The notes: a model not told the origin generated them from the sequence alone. Positions 17,516 to 25,254 are shown, numbered from the stretch's first letter. The stretch is 64,000 nt of DNA from Sphingobacterium prati (GCF_013167215.1 NZ_JABJWY010000039.1:131144-195143); one strand, 5' to 3'. Program-made: numbers and translations.

Positions 17516-17688
17516 ATTGATGTTAATGTAGCAAGTTTTTTATAAGATCATTACTCAGAAATTAGCACATATTACGTGTAAGGCTTTGCTTTCTTAGTGT
17601 TTTTTAACTTTATAATGCTTGTAAACCCGCTATTAAACAGTTAAATTGCTTAAAATTTATTGTCAATTAGAATATAAACATAAATAAG

Positions 17689-18669
17689 ATGAAAAGAAAT
17701 ACTGCTTTTCTTTTAGGGATTTTAGCTTCTTGTGCGTTGCCACAAGTGATTTCTGCTAAACCACTCGCAAAAGAATATGTACATTACGAGCAAGAAGTTG
17801 AAGGAAAAGAGTTGATCGGGCGTTGGGATATTGAAGTCGACGTCAATGGTACGCCGGCACCTTCCTGGCTTGAAGTGAAATTGTCAGGCCACAAGACTTT
17901 GGTAGGCCACTATGTAAGTACTTCAGGAAGTGCACGGCCTGTTTCACAGGTCTTTTATGAAAATGGGAAGTTCAAATTTGCGATACCACCACAATGGGAA
18001 GGCGGAAAGATGAATCTCAGTGTAGAAGGCGAGATTTTAAACGGGGCTTTGCAGGGAACCATAACAGAACCAGATGGGAAAACACATCGCTTTAAAGGAG
18101 TACGTGCGCCGGAATTAAAACGGACAGCCGCCGTAAAATGGGGGAAACCAATCCAACTTTTTAATGGAAAAGACCTCTCCGGATGGAAGGCTACCGGAAA
18201 AACCAATCAATGGATTGTGAAAAATGGCATATTAACCAGCCCTCAATCCGGTTCTAACCTTGTATCGGAGCAAAAATTCGAAGATTTTAAACTACATGTA
18301 GAGTTTAAAATCCCTGCAGGAAGTAATAGTGGAGTTTATCTCAGAGGGCGTTATGAGGTGCAGATTGAAGACAGTCCAAAAGATGCACATCCTAATGCGG
18401 TACTTTTTGCAGGAGTCTATGGCTTCTTGGCTGCAAATGAAATGGTGAATAAAGGAGCCGGTGAATGGCAGACTTATGATATTACATTGGTAGGGCGTCT
18501 GGTGACTGTGGTAGCTAATGGTAAAACAGTAATTAGTAATCAGGAGATCCCAGGCATTACCGGAGGCGCGTTAGATAGTAGGGAAGCTGAACCGGGACCA
18601 ATTTATTTCCAGGGCGATCATGGACCGGTTGAATTCCGTAAAGTAATTATCACGCCAGCGATCAAATAA
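17689..18669 (+). CDS. Secreted DUF1080 protein (3-keto-disaccharide hydrolase family)
   Basis: This 326-residue protein has a signal peptide ending near ISAK (residue 24). An N-terminal beta-rich domain (about 30-140) is followed by a DUF1080/PF06439 concanavalin-like domain (about 148-326) with hallmark segments LFNGKDLSGWKA, SGVYLRGRYEVQIED and EPGPIYFQGDHGPVEFR. Members of this family have been linked to 3-keto-glycoside hydrolysis. Its placement 173 bp behind the symporter suggests it may have its own promoter but belongs to the same function. Together with the FAD enzyme it raises the possibility of a 3-keto sugar route, although the flavoenzyme appears cytoplasmic while this protein is exported. 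Confidence 0.8.
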   Translation: MKRNTAFLLGILASCALPQVISAKPLAKEYVHYEQEVEGKELIGRWDIEVDVNGTPAPSWLEVKLSGHKTLVGHYVSTSGSARPVSQVFYENGKFKFAIPPQWEGGKMNLSVEGEILNGALQGTITEPDGKTHRFKGVRAPELKRTAAVKWGKPIQLFNGKDLSGWKATGKTNQWIVKNGILTSPQSGSNLVSEQKFEDFKLHVEFKIPAGSNSGVYLRGRYEVQIEDSPKDAHPNAVLFAGVYGFLAANEMVNKGAGEWQTYDITLVGRLVTVVANGKTVISNQEIPGITGGALDSREAEPGPIYFQGDHGPVEFRKVIITPAIK

Positions 18670-18691
18670 TAGTGATATATATTTATTTTAG

Positions 18692-18719
18692 GAGAGACTA
18701 TCTTTTTGGGTAGTCTCTT
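18692..18719. terminator. Bidirectional terminator between convergent genes
   Basis: AGAGACTA (18693-18700) pairs with TAGTCTCT (18711-18718) around a short loop, with TTTT on the plus side. It separates the DUF1080 gene from the convergent Smr gene, whose stop codon starts at 18720. Confidence 0.7.
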
Positions 18720-19013
18720 TTAGATTCCGATCACGACTACCACCACATCTTCGTTCTGGTAAGAGGTGTAATACCGATCTATTGAACCACTCTCTTTGTA
18801 ATCTTGTAATTCCTTAAATATCATTTTTTTTAAAGTACCCTTTCCTTTGCCGTGAATAAATTTGATTTCGTTCATTTCCCAATAAATGGCAGCATCCAAG
18901 TTGGATCTGAGGAAATCAATGGATTCTAGCATAAGTTCGTCAGCGGAGTAGTCTTCCCAGTCTTCGAGGAAAGCATCTGCATGTAGATCAACTATAGCGG
19001 GTGGTTTGCGCAT
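18720..19013 (-). CDS. Smr-domain protein
   Basis: This 97-residue protein consists of little more than an Smr domain: the N-terminal VDLHADAF motif and the C-terminal FIHGKGKGTLKKMIF loop are the family signatures. Smr domains are DNA- or RNA-nicking or structure-binding modules. Here the domain stands alone, whereas in many Bacteroidota it is the C-terminus of a longer DUF2027 protein; a split or short homologue is possible. It starts at ATG 19013, about 23 bp below the -7-like box TACATTTG (19043-19036, minus strand). Confidence 0.8.
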   Translation of the reverse strand: MRKPPAIVDLHADAFLEDWEDYSADELMLESIDFLRSNLDAAIYWEMNEIKFIHGKGKGTLKKMIFKELQDYKESGSIDRYYTSYQNEDVVVVVIGI

Positions 19014-19035
19014 GCTTCAATATTTTACAATACCG

Positions 19036-19043
19036 CAAATGTA
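19036..19043 (-). promoter_or_regulatory. -7 box of the Smr gene
   Basis: An exact TAnnTTTG match (TACATTTG on the minus strand) lies about 23 bp before the Smr start codon. No well-placed -33 TTG was found, so this is a partial promoter call. Confidence 0.4.
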
Positions 19044-19058
19044 AAATAAAACAATGAC

Positions 19059-19478
19059 TTAATAGGTGAGGTCTTTAGCGAAATCAACTGCTTGAGCAAA
19101 TTTTTTATGCCATTTTTTGATGATGGCTGCGATTTCATATTCCTCTTTTTCTGCATGGCTTAGCATGAGCAGTTCGAGCGATTGTATCAACTGATGATGA
19201 TCTAAAAAGAAACCATCGTAATCTCGGTAAGCTGAAACCGCTTCCTGAATAAGTTGCAGGCTGTCGTGTCTGGTCACAATTGTCGCATGGCGGGAAGAAA
19301 TACGGTCCAGCAACCATTCTTTTTGAAAATCAGATTCGATATGCCGATCACATGCCTGGTTAAACAAAATTTCAAATTCAGCAACCTGGTTTTTCAGGCC
19401 ATGTAAAGTCGACTGGAGTTCCTCAAAAGTACTGATGATCTTTTCCTGTGTCTCCATATTTCTTGATATAATAGCCAT
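19059..19478 (-). CDS. Hypothetical protein with UVR-like C-terminal motif
   Basis: This 139-residue, mostly helical soluble protein is not recognised. A segment near the C-terminus (AEKEEYEIAAIIKKW, about residues 110-124) resembles the UVR motif (E-EEYE-AA-IRD) found in UvrB/UvrC and other partner-binding proteins, followed by one more helix. No signal peptide or membrane segment is present. It lies 45 bp upstream of, and on the same strand as, the Smr gene, so the two may be cotranscribed. The gene is plausible from its length and conserved-looking composition, but its function is unknown. Confidence 0.6.
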   Translation of the reverse strand: MAIISRNMETQEKIISTFEELQSTLHGLKNQVAEFEILFNQACDRHIESDFQKEWLLDRISSRHATIVTRHDSLQLIQEAVSAYRDYDGFFLDHHQLIQSLELLMLSHAEKEEYEIAAIIKKWHKKFAQAVDFAKDLTY

Positions 19479-19762
19479 GATATTTTACTTAAAGTTTATA
19501 TAGTGTTGGTTATTAATATTTTAAATAAAAGCATGTAAGGTATATACAAATGGTTTGGAGAAATGTTTTCCTAACTTGAATAATAGACTAACAATAAGTA
19601 TAAAATCAAGCATGGTCAACCACCGGGTAGCTATCTTTAAAAGATGGACAATTCTTGCGGAGCTTTAAAAAGGCGATATGTCTGCTGCCTATTAGAAAAT
19701 AGGTAATTTGCTTTTTTTTTGCGTTATTCGCATTGCATAAAACAGGTTAAAAATAGAATTGA

Positions 19763-20509
19763 ATGAAGGAAACAGCAATCGGAAATTATCAGTTAGAAAT
19801 ATGCTCCAATTCGGTGGCGTCAGCAATTGAAGCAGAGCAAGGAGGAGCAACGCGCATTGAGTTTTGTCAAAATCTGGAGAATGGTGGTACAACCCCGTCT
19901 TTTGGTCAATTGAAGTTGGTGCGCAAACTTGTTAAAATCGGGATTCACGTGCTGATCAGACCGCGTGGGGGTGACTTTCTGTATACGGAGGAAGAGATGC
20001 TAGAGATGATCGCCGATATCGAGCTCTGTAAGGAATTGGGGATGGATGGAGTCGTTATCGGTGTGTTAAATGCGGATGGGACCGTGGACAAGGCCAATAC
20101 GAAGCGTTTGGTTGATGCTGCACGGCCTATGCATGTAACATTTCACCGCGCTTTTGATCGTGTTCAAGATCCCTTTGGTGCATTGGAAGATGTCATTGCT
20201 TTAGGTATTGACCGTATCTTGACTTCGGGTTTGAGAAATTCAGCTTTGTCAGGTGCACCGTTGCTGAAACAATTGATTGAACAGGCTGCCGGGCGTATTG
20301 TGATTATGCCAGGAGCCGGAGTGGATGCTTCCAATATTAAGACGATCTTGGCGGATACTGGCGCCATTGCGATCCATAGTTCAGCAAAAGAGAGCCAACC
20401 ATCAAAGATGAAATTTTCGCAGGATCAGGTGAAGGGGATGGATGAGGCGCAGTGGATGAGCTCAAAAGAAAAAGTCCACCAAATGGTAGACTTATTAAAA
20501 AGCCTTTAA
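19763..20509 (+). CDS. cutC: CutC family copper homeostasis protein
   Basis: This 248-residue TIM-barrel protein carries the CutC signatures LEICSNSVASAIEAEQGGATRIEFC near the start, VLIRPRGGDFLYTEEE in the middle, VTFHRAFDR, and LTSGLRNSAL later. The length matches bacterial CutC. The family was linked genetically to copper tolerance, but its biochemical role remains debated. It is a single gene transcribed away from the Smr pair. Start at ATG 19763. Confidence 0.95.
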   Translation: MKETAIGNYQLEICSNSVASAIEAEQGGATRIEFCQNLENGGTTPSFGQLKLVRKLVKIGIHVLIRPRGGDFLYTEEEMLEMIADIELCKELGMDGVVIGVLNADGTVDKANTKRLVDAARPMHVTFHRAFDRVQDPFGALEDVIALGIDRILTSGLRNSALSGAPLLKQLIEQAAGRIVIMPGAGVDASNIKTILADTGAIAIHSSAKESQPSKMKFSQDQVKGMDEAQWMSSKEKVHQMVDLLKSL

Positions 20510-20543
20510 AGTGAAACTTTAAAGGCTGCTAATTTCTTTGTGC

Positions 20544-20723
20544 TTATTTAGCTTCTGCAGCTAATTGATTTAAGATAGCATCGTTTTTAACGATTTGGTT
20601 GTCAGCTTTCATTTTTGATCTTGAACCTAACTCAACGTTAGTTCCTAATTTCAAGAACTGAACTTCAACACGTGAAACAGTTTTATTTCTTCTATCTTTT
20701 CTTTTTAAACGTGTAACTCCCAT
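20544..20723 (-). CDS. Small basic conserved-looking protein (59 aa)
   Basis: From ATG 20723 this encodes 59 residues with a strongly basic first third (MGVTRLKRKDRRNKT) and a more neutral helical rest ending NQLAAEAK. A longer reading frame upstream runs through the tRNA-Cys gene and is rejected. The basic N-terminus suggests binding to nucleic acid or the ribosome, but no family is claimed. It lies 33 bp downstream of tRNA-Cys on the same strand and may be cotranscribed with it. It is convergent with cutC. Confidence 0.65.
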   Translation of the reverse strand: MGVTRLKRKDRRNKTVSRVEVQFLKLGTNVELGSRSKMKADNQIVKNDAILNQLAAEAK

Positions 20724-20756
20724 TTTGATAATATTTTTATTGTTTAAAATAAAACG

Positions 20757-20827
20757 AGGTCGGAAGCGGATTCGAACCGCTGTAGGAGGTTTTGCAGACC
20801 TCAGCCTAGCCACTCGGCCATCCGACC
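20757..20827 (-). tRNA. tRNA-Cys (GCA)
   Basis: On the minus strand the acceptor stem GGTCGGA/TCCGACC is 7 bp and perfect. The anticodon stem-loop GAGGT-CTGCAAA-ACCTC carries anticodon GCA. The T arm GCGGTTCGAATCCGC is canonical. The discriminator base is U, the identity base of tRNA-Cys. CCA is not encoded directly after it. Confidence 0.95.
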
Positions 20828-21206
20828 CTATTTTTTTTCTTTTGAAGGTCTGCAAAAATAAAACTTATAATTGGAATTAAAAAATCTTTGTGATAAAACT
20901 TTTGCGTTTTCGAGCATTATTCTGAAAACCAAGGGGGTAGTTTTTGGTTATGGTACTTATCCAGACTTTAAGAGCACATGCTTTAATGAGTATCATGGTT
21001 GAATAAGGGCCAGCTTTAATAAGCTACTGTATCTTTTAGAGGACATTCAAAAAAAATAAGGCATAAGTTTTTTCTTTTGTTTTGAAGTGAATATGAATAG
21101 TTTATGCATTTTGGAATAGATATTGCAAATGTCACTGTAATAATTCTCGTACAAGAAATATATGAGAGTAAATGATAAAAGAACAAAGTAAATTAAATTA
21201 GGAAAC
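20828..21206. other. Intergenic region without recognised genes
   Basis: This is an AT-rich spacer between tRNA-Cys and the first small barrel gene. Both flanking genes point away from it, so it should hold two promoters, but no confident -7/-33 pair was found. No coding segment or repeat was seen. Confidence 0.5.
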
Positions 21207-21821
21207 ATGAAAAAACTATTATTATCTGCAGCAATTTTATTTGGTTCATTAGGAGCTTTTGCACAAGGTGGATTGGGATATGGACTCCGTGCGGGCGTAA
21301 ACATTCCTAAATACTCATTAGATAATGAAAGCACAGAATCGAATACAGGATTTTTTGTAACGGGTTACTTGGATGCTCCTGTGTCACCTAACTTTTCCAT
21401 TCAACCGGGATTATCTCTTCAGAATAAGGGTGGTAAATGGACACCAGGATCTTCCTCCGAAATTAAGGAGAGTGTGATGTCCTTGGACATACCTGTGAAT
21501 GCTGTAGCGAAATTTCCTACGGGTTCAGGTAATTTCTTTATCGGAGCTGGTCCATATGTTGGATTTGCATTGAGTGGAAAACGTAAAGGGGAAATTGGAG
21601 AAGGAGATGTAAAAATAGAACGAGACCTTAATTTTGGAAGTGATGATACAGATGATTTAAAGCGTACTGATTTTGGTGTGAATTTCTTAGCAGGATATCA
21701 ATTATCCAATGGATTTCAGATCAATGCTGGTTACGGTTTAGGTTTAACTAATTTGGCTCCTGCACCTGGTGATAAGGCTAAAAACCGTGTATGGTCGATC
21801 GGTATCGGATTTGGACTATAA
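21207..21821 (+). CDS. Small outer-membrane beta-barrel protein (OmpA-like porin family)
   Basis: This 204-residue protein has a clear signal peptide (cleavage after AFAQ, residue 20). Alternating glycine/aromatic strands (GYGLRAGVNIPKYSL, NFFIGAGPYVGFAL, NFLAGYQLSNGFQINAGYGLGL) are typical of the PF13568-type eight-stranded barrel. It ends with the aliphatic/aromatic IGIGFGL. It is paralogous to the gene at 24609: segments FFVTGY, FSIQPG.SLQ.KGG, GNFFIGAGPY and QLSNGF are shared. The role is unknown; such barrels are common surface proteins. A strong terminator follows. Confidence 0.85.
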   Translation: MKKLLLSAAILFGSLGAFAQGGLGYGLRAGVNIPKYSLDNESTESNTGFFVTGYLDAPVSPNFSIQPGLSLQNKGGKWTPGSSSEIKESVMSLDIPVNAVAKFPTGSGNFFIGAGPYVGFALSGKRKGEIGEGDVKIERDLNFGSDDTDDLKRTDFGVNFLAGYQLSNGFQINAGYGLGLTNLAPAPGDKAKNRVWSIGIGFGL

Positions 21822-21851
21822 GAAATATAAGTATTTAAGCTTATTATGAGG

Positions 21852-21881
21852 AAAGAGTCCCTGCATGTGTAGGGACTCTTT
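21852..21881. terminator. Rho-independent terminator after the small barrel gene
   Basis: A perfect 11-bp stem, AAAGAGTCCCT with AGGGACTCTTT, encloses an 8-base loop and is followed by T-rich sequence. Confidence 0.85.
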
Positions 21882-21937
21882 TATTTCCCTAAACTTAAGT
21901 CAGCCGAAATTGTTATTTTTATTCAAAAGAATATTCA

Positions 21938-23071
21938 ATGAAAAGATTCCTCACTTTACCCTTTTATGTGAAGTTAGCCTGCGTATTAATCAGTATCCTT
22001 CTTTTAGGTTATCTGGCCAAGATAGGTGATACAATACTGATCCCGATGATTTTAGGCTTGCTGTTCTCTCTGCTTTTGATTCCACTGAGCAATTTTATGG
22101 AGCGTAAGTTGCATTTTCCAAGAACATTGGCCGGAATACTCAGTGTGATTCTCTTTTTTGGCGCGTTGGGTTACGGCTTATTTCTTCTGGCGTCACAGCT
22201 TACACTGCTCAAAGAGGATTTTCCAGCATTTAAAGAGCAGATCATGGATGGCGCAGGTAAATTGCAAAGTTGGGTCAGTCAACAGTTTGGAATACAGCAC
22301 AAAGAGCAGATGGAATTCATCAACAAAACAGCTTCAAAGTCGGTTGATTCAGGTACCCTGTTTTTAGGAACGGCGTTGGTTTCACTTTCCTCCCTGTTTA
22401 TTTTATTTGTTTTCACATTTCTTTATACCTTCTTCCTACTGATTTACAGGGGGCATATTGTCAAGTTTCTTTTGTTTGTCAACCGTGTCGAAGATCGACC
22501 TATTGTTGTGGATGTTGTCAGGCAAATTCAATATGTAGTCAAAAAGTATCTGATTGGGCTACTGATCCAAATGAGTTTGGTTTCGCTTTTGGTTTTTATT
22601 TGCCTCTCCTTAATTGGTGTGAAGTACAGTCTACTCTTGGCTTTAATCACAGGCGTTTTCAATGTACTGCCATATGTGGGTATCTTCTCGTCCATGCTTA
22701 TTATCTCCATTCTTACCTTTGCTACCTCGTCGTTGACCCATGTGGTATTAGTAATCTTAGCATTGATTATTGTACATATGATTGACAGCAATTTTATCGT
22801 TCCCAAAATTGTAGGATCCAAAGTAAAGGTCAATTCCTTATTTGCCATGCTGTCCATTATTATCGGCGAGATGGTCTGGGGTATTTCTGGCATGTTCTTA
22901 GCCATTCCTATTTTGGCGATAGCCAAGATTGTGATGGACCGTATCAAAGAGCTTAAACCTTGGGGATTTCTGCTAGGGGAAGAGGATAGCAAAGATGAGG
23001 TATACAAAGATTTATTTGAGACTTTAAATCCCATTGAGAAGAAAATTATTGAAAATGAGGAGAAGGAATAG
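21938..23071 (+). CDS. AI-2E family transporter (putative permease)
   Basis: This 377-residue membrane protein has two N-terminal transmembrane helices, a soluble helical part (about 75-150), then a helix-rich membrane half. The conserved ITGVFNVLPYVG segment (about 236-247) and HMIDSNFIVPKIVGSKVKVN are family signatures (PF01594). A charged cytoplasmic tail follows (EEDSKDEVYKD). Members include AI-2 exporter TqsA and sodium/proton antiporters; the substrate here is open. The gene stands alone behind a terminator. Confidence 0.9.
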   Translation: MKRFLTLPFYVKLACVLISILLLGYLAKIGDTILIPMILGLLFSLLLIPLSNFMERKLHFPRTLAGILSVILFFGALGYGLFLLASQLTLLKEDFPAFKEQIMDGAGKLQSWVSQQFGIQHKEQMEFINKTASKSVDSGTLFLGTALVSLSSLFILFVFTFLYTFFLLIYRGHIVKFLLFVNRVEDRPIVVDVVRQIQYVVKKYLIGLLIQMSLVSLLVFICLSLIGVKYSLLLALITGVFNVLPYVGIFSSMLIISILTFATSSLTHVVLVILALIIVHMIDSNFIVPKIVGSKVKVNSLFAMLSIIIGEMVWGISGMFLAIPILAIAKIVMDRIKELKPWGFLLGEEDSKDEVYKDLFETLNPIEKKIIENEEKE

Positions 23072-23251
23072 GTTTGCATTTGGCTTGAACTTGTGAGTAG
23101 TTTTATCTTCCTCCATTGGCTACCAGTAACCAACTCGTCTATAGTAACTGAGATGAGATAAATAATGTCGTATATTGTCAAATTCAGAGATAAATAAGCC
23201 GCGATCTTTTCATACAGAGAATGTGGCTTAAAAAGGTCTACAAAACAAAAG

Positions 23252-23292
23252 ACACGCCCTGGAACGCTGTTCTTACGGGTAGCGTGGCGTGT
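23252..23292. terminator. Stem-loop in the spacer after the AI-2E gene
   Basis: ACACGCC pairs with GGCGTGT at the base and ACGCT with AGCGT further in, around an internal asymmetric bulge and a 12-base loop. There is no strong T-run on the plus side. It could be a processing or termination hairpin for the permease transcript ending 180 bp upstream. Confidence 0.35.
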
Positions 23293-23504
23293 ACTGTTTC
23301 CATATAAAGGTAAAATTGCCCACAATTTTTTTTATTTTCTGAACTTTGAAACAGTTTGACCTCTTTTTGGGAGAAATGTAACTGATGCAACTTTTGATAC
23401 AAAAGATTCCTCCCCGTTTAAGCCAAATTAAATCAAAAAAAATCAGGGTTCAATTACCTGCGTTACCAGCCAATTTTCAACTGTATTTTACCCGCATATT
23501 TCTA

Positions 23505-23621
23505 GTACCTGTTAAGCACTGCTTAAGCACAGATATAGCACTATTTACGCAATCGTTGCGTAAGCAAATTGACAAAGGAAAAATGTACTATACAGGTACT
23601 TGTCCAGTGCTGCAAAAGTGC
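23505..23621. repeat. 11-bp-phased dyad array, GCAC/GTGC type
   Basis: Motifs on an exact 11-bp step mirror each other around position 23563. The left half has GTAC at 23505 and GCAC at 23516, 23527 and 23538. The right half has GTAC at 23585 and 23596 and GTGC at 23607 and 23618. The centre contains ACGCAA-tcg-TTGCGT. Each left motif is equidistant from its partner, so the stretch could fold into a long imperfect hairpin. No gene is convincing here. Confidence 0.7.
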
Positions 23622-23662
23622 TGGAAGAGCAGCGATCATAAAATATCTAAGCAAGAGATTTC

Positions 23663-23877
23663 TTCGACTGGCCTTCGGGCTTTGTTGGGGCGGCCTTCGG
23701 ACCTGCTCCGTACCTGCGTCGCCCCTCCTTCGGGAGTGCTTCGGCTGCTGTTCGGCTGTTCTTCGGGATGTTCCCGAAGCGTAGTCGAAGGCTTGCCGAA
23801 GCCGAGTCGAAGCGTAGCCGAACATGTCTCGAACGAGTCCCGAAGGGGTCCCGAAGCGGAGTCGAAGGCTAGCCGAC
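23663..23877. repeat. 11-bp-phased dyad array, TTCG/CGAA type (20 units)
   Basis: Ten left units carry TTCG (or one-base variants TTGG, TCCG, GTCG) at 23663, 23674, 23685, 23696, 23707, 23718, 23729, 23740, 23751 and 23762. Ten right units carry CGAA (last one CGAC) at 23775, 23786, 23797, 23808, 23819, 23830, 23841, 23852, 23863 and 23874. All steps are exactly 11 bp and the two halves mirror around 23770, where CTTCGGGA-TGT-TCCCGAAG is a perfect hairpin. It is GC-rich against an AT-rich background. An 11-bp period is close to one helical turn. Confidence 0.9.
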
Positions 23878-23899
23878 GAGGGGTAGAGGTATCACCTTC

Positions 23900-24026
23900 T
23901 TCGGACTTTTGCCTGACCAACTTCGCCCCAACTTCTGCCTTTCATGCAGTGGGCCGTCAGTCTTCCTCGAATTTTCCTTTGATTTTTCCCGAGGGTGACC
24001 CGAAGCCCACCCGAAGAAATTCCGAG
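23900..24026. repeat. Smaller 11-bp-phased dyad array, TTC/CGA type
   Basis: TTCG at 23900 and 23922 and TTCT at 23933 face CGA at 23990, 24001, 24012 and 24023 (also 23968, two steps before 23990). The motifs again lie in 11-bp steps and mirror around about 23963. It is less regular than the preceding array. Confidence 0.6.
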
Positions 24027-24090
24027 CAACGCTGGGAGAAAGGTGGAAGATGGTCAGGAGTTGGTAGGTACTTAAATAGTCTATTCCTCG

Positions 24091-24214
24091 GTACCAAAGG
24101 TACTGTTAATTCACCGTTAAGCTACCGGGAGTGTACCGAAAGGGTACCAAAAAGGTACTGGGAATGTACTAAAGAGCTACCGGAGATATACCAAAGAGGT
24201 ACTAAACAGGTACG
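24091..24214. repeat. 11-bp-phased GTAC-type tandem array
   Basis: TAC cores occur at 24101, 24123, 24134, 24145, 24156, 24167, 24178, 24189, 24200 and 24211, with CAC at 24112: an unbroken 11-bp period. Unit consensus is about TACYRAAnRGG; many units contain the self-complementary GTAC. An out-of-phase copy (GGTACC) lies at 24090. Unlike the upstream arrays, only one orientation is seen. Confidence 0.8.
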
Positions 24215-24608
24215 AGCTGTTGGTGGATCTTGGGTATAAGTCTGATACTGCGATAGCACAGCTCGCAAAAAGGGAGGATACTGGATTGGTCGATAGAAGA
24301 GGGAATTGTCATTTTAAATTTGATGGTTTTAAGGTGTTTTAGTGAGGGTGTTATTTTTGTTATTGATTCTCGTTGTCGATGACGTTTAAATGGCTCAGAG
24401 GGTTAGAATACCTTGGTTGTTTGTGCGATTATAAAAATAATTTTCGCATGTCATAGACATGCTTGGCGTTTTTTTTAAAGATTAGCAGCCAAATTAGCTA
24501 TTCTGAAGAAATAATCGTTGTGTATTTACAAATATAATTTTGCCGCATTTTCTTATTGTGAATCAGAAAAATATAACTTATTTTCGTGTTATATTTAATT
24601 TATTTTTA
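24215..24608. other. Spacer upstream of the second barrel gene, with probable -7 box
   Basis: No gene was accepted here. An exact TAATTTTG (24535-24542) fits the Bacteroidota -7 box of the gene starting at 24609. A TTG lies at 24518-24520 but only 14 bp upstream, shorter than usual. CATGTCATAGACATG near 24448 is a short inverted repeat followed by a T-run and might end a transcript. Confidence 0.4.
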
Positions 24609-25232
24609 ATGAAAAGAAAATTACTCTCAATCGCAGCGGCATTATGTTTTATTGCTGGAGCGAAAGCACAGACTTCTTATGGTTTCAAAGCTGGTGTTAA
24701 CTTTGCTAAATTAGAGATGTCTGGAAGCAATGTCAGTGTTTCAACAAATTCCACAACATCTTTTTTTGTTACTGGTTATGCGGATATGCCGTTAGCAAAT
24801 AATTTCAGTATTCAGCCGGGTGTTTCTTTACAAGGTAAAGGAGGCACTTTTCCCAATGAATTTGTATTGGAAGGTGGTACTGGTGATGATGTTAAGGTTA
24901 ATTTAATGTATATCGAGATTCCTGTGAATTTTGTGTATAATATTCCTACTGGTAATTCTGGGAACTTTTTTATCGGAGCAGGTCCATATGCCGGAATTGG
25001 TATACATGCAAAAGCTAAACAAGGGAATGTAAGTGAAGGTAGTAGTTTTAGTGATGCTGGTTTTAAAACATTTGATGCAGGCTTAAATTTTTTGGGAGGA
25101 TATAAACTTTCAAATGGCTTCTTAATCAATGGTGGTTATGGATTAGGACTTACTAATACAGCCAAAGAAACTTTCGGTGGCGCATCGGTTAAAAACCGCG
25201 TATTTTCAGTAGGCGTTGGCTACCAATTCTAA
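24609..25232 (+). CDS. Small outer-membrane beta-barrel protein, paralogue of the gene at 21207
   Basis: From ATG 24609 (MKRKLLSIAAALCFIAGAKAQ signal, cleavage about residue 21) the protein has 207 residues; an upstream in-frame TTG would only add a non-signal-like extension. Alternating barrel strands end in VGVGYQF with a terminal Phe. It aligns along its length with the 204-residue barrel at 21207 (FFVTGYADMPLANNFSIQPG, GNFFIGAGPYAG, YKLSNGFLINGGYGLGLTN). The two copies flank the AI-2E gene and the phased repeat arrays. Function unknown. Confidence 0.85.
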   Translation: MKRKLLSIAAALCFIAGAKAQTSYGFKAGVNFAKLEMSGSNVSVSTNSTTSFFVTGYADMPLANNFSIQPGVSLQGKGGTFPNEFVLEGGTGDDVKVNLMYIEIPVNFVYNIPTGNSGNFFIGAGPYAGIGIHAKAKQGNVSEGSSFSDAGFKTFDAGLNFLGGYKLSNGFLINGGYGLGLTNTAKETFGGASVKNRVFSVGVGYQF

Positions 25233-25254
25233 ACAGAAACTATAACAAGTAAAA

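Noticed and set aside
20544..20855. 103-codon frame through tRNA-Cys
   Set aside because: The first 44 codons read through the tRNA gene; the ATG at 20723 gives a sensible small protein.
22528..23325. Minus-strand frame of 265 codons opposite the AI-2E gene
   Set aside because: It is antisense to a clear membrane protein gene and shows no recognisable domain.
23505..24214. Possible CRISPR array
   Set aside because: Units are 11 bp and continuous without 30-bp spacers, and no cas genes are present.
23385..24239. Open frame of 284 codons across the phased repeat region, and shorter ones on both strands
   Set aside because: The frames are open because the 11-bp repeats avoid stops; the translation is rich in Ser, Arg and Pro, lacks domains or a good start context, and several overlapping frames are equally open.
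24119..24345. Plus-strand frame ending TAG near 24345 with protein-like tail (LLVDLGYKSDTAIAQLAKRE)
   Set aside because: Looks somewhat like protein but has no ATG and its first half is repeat array; chance openness cannot be excluded.
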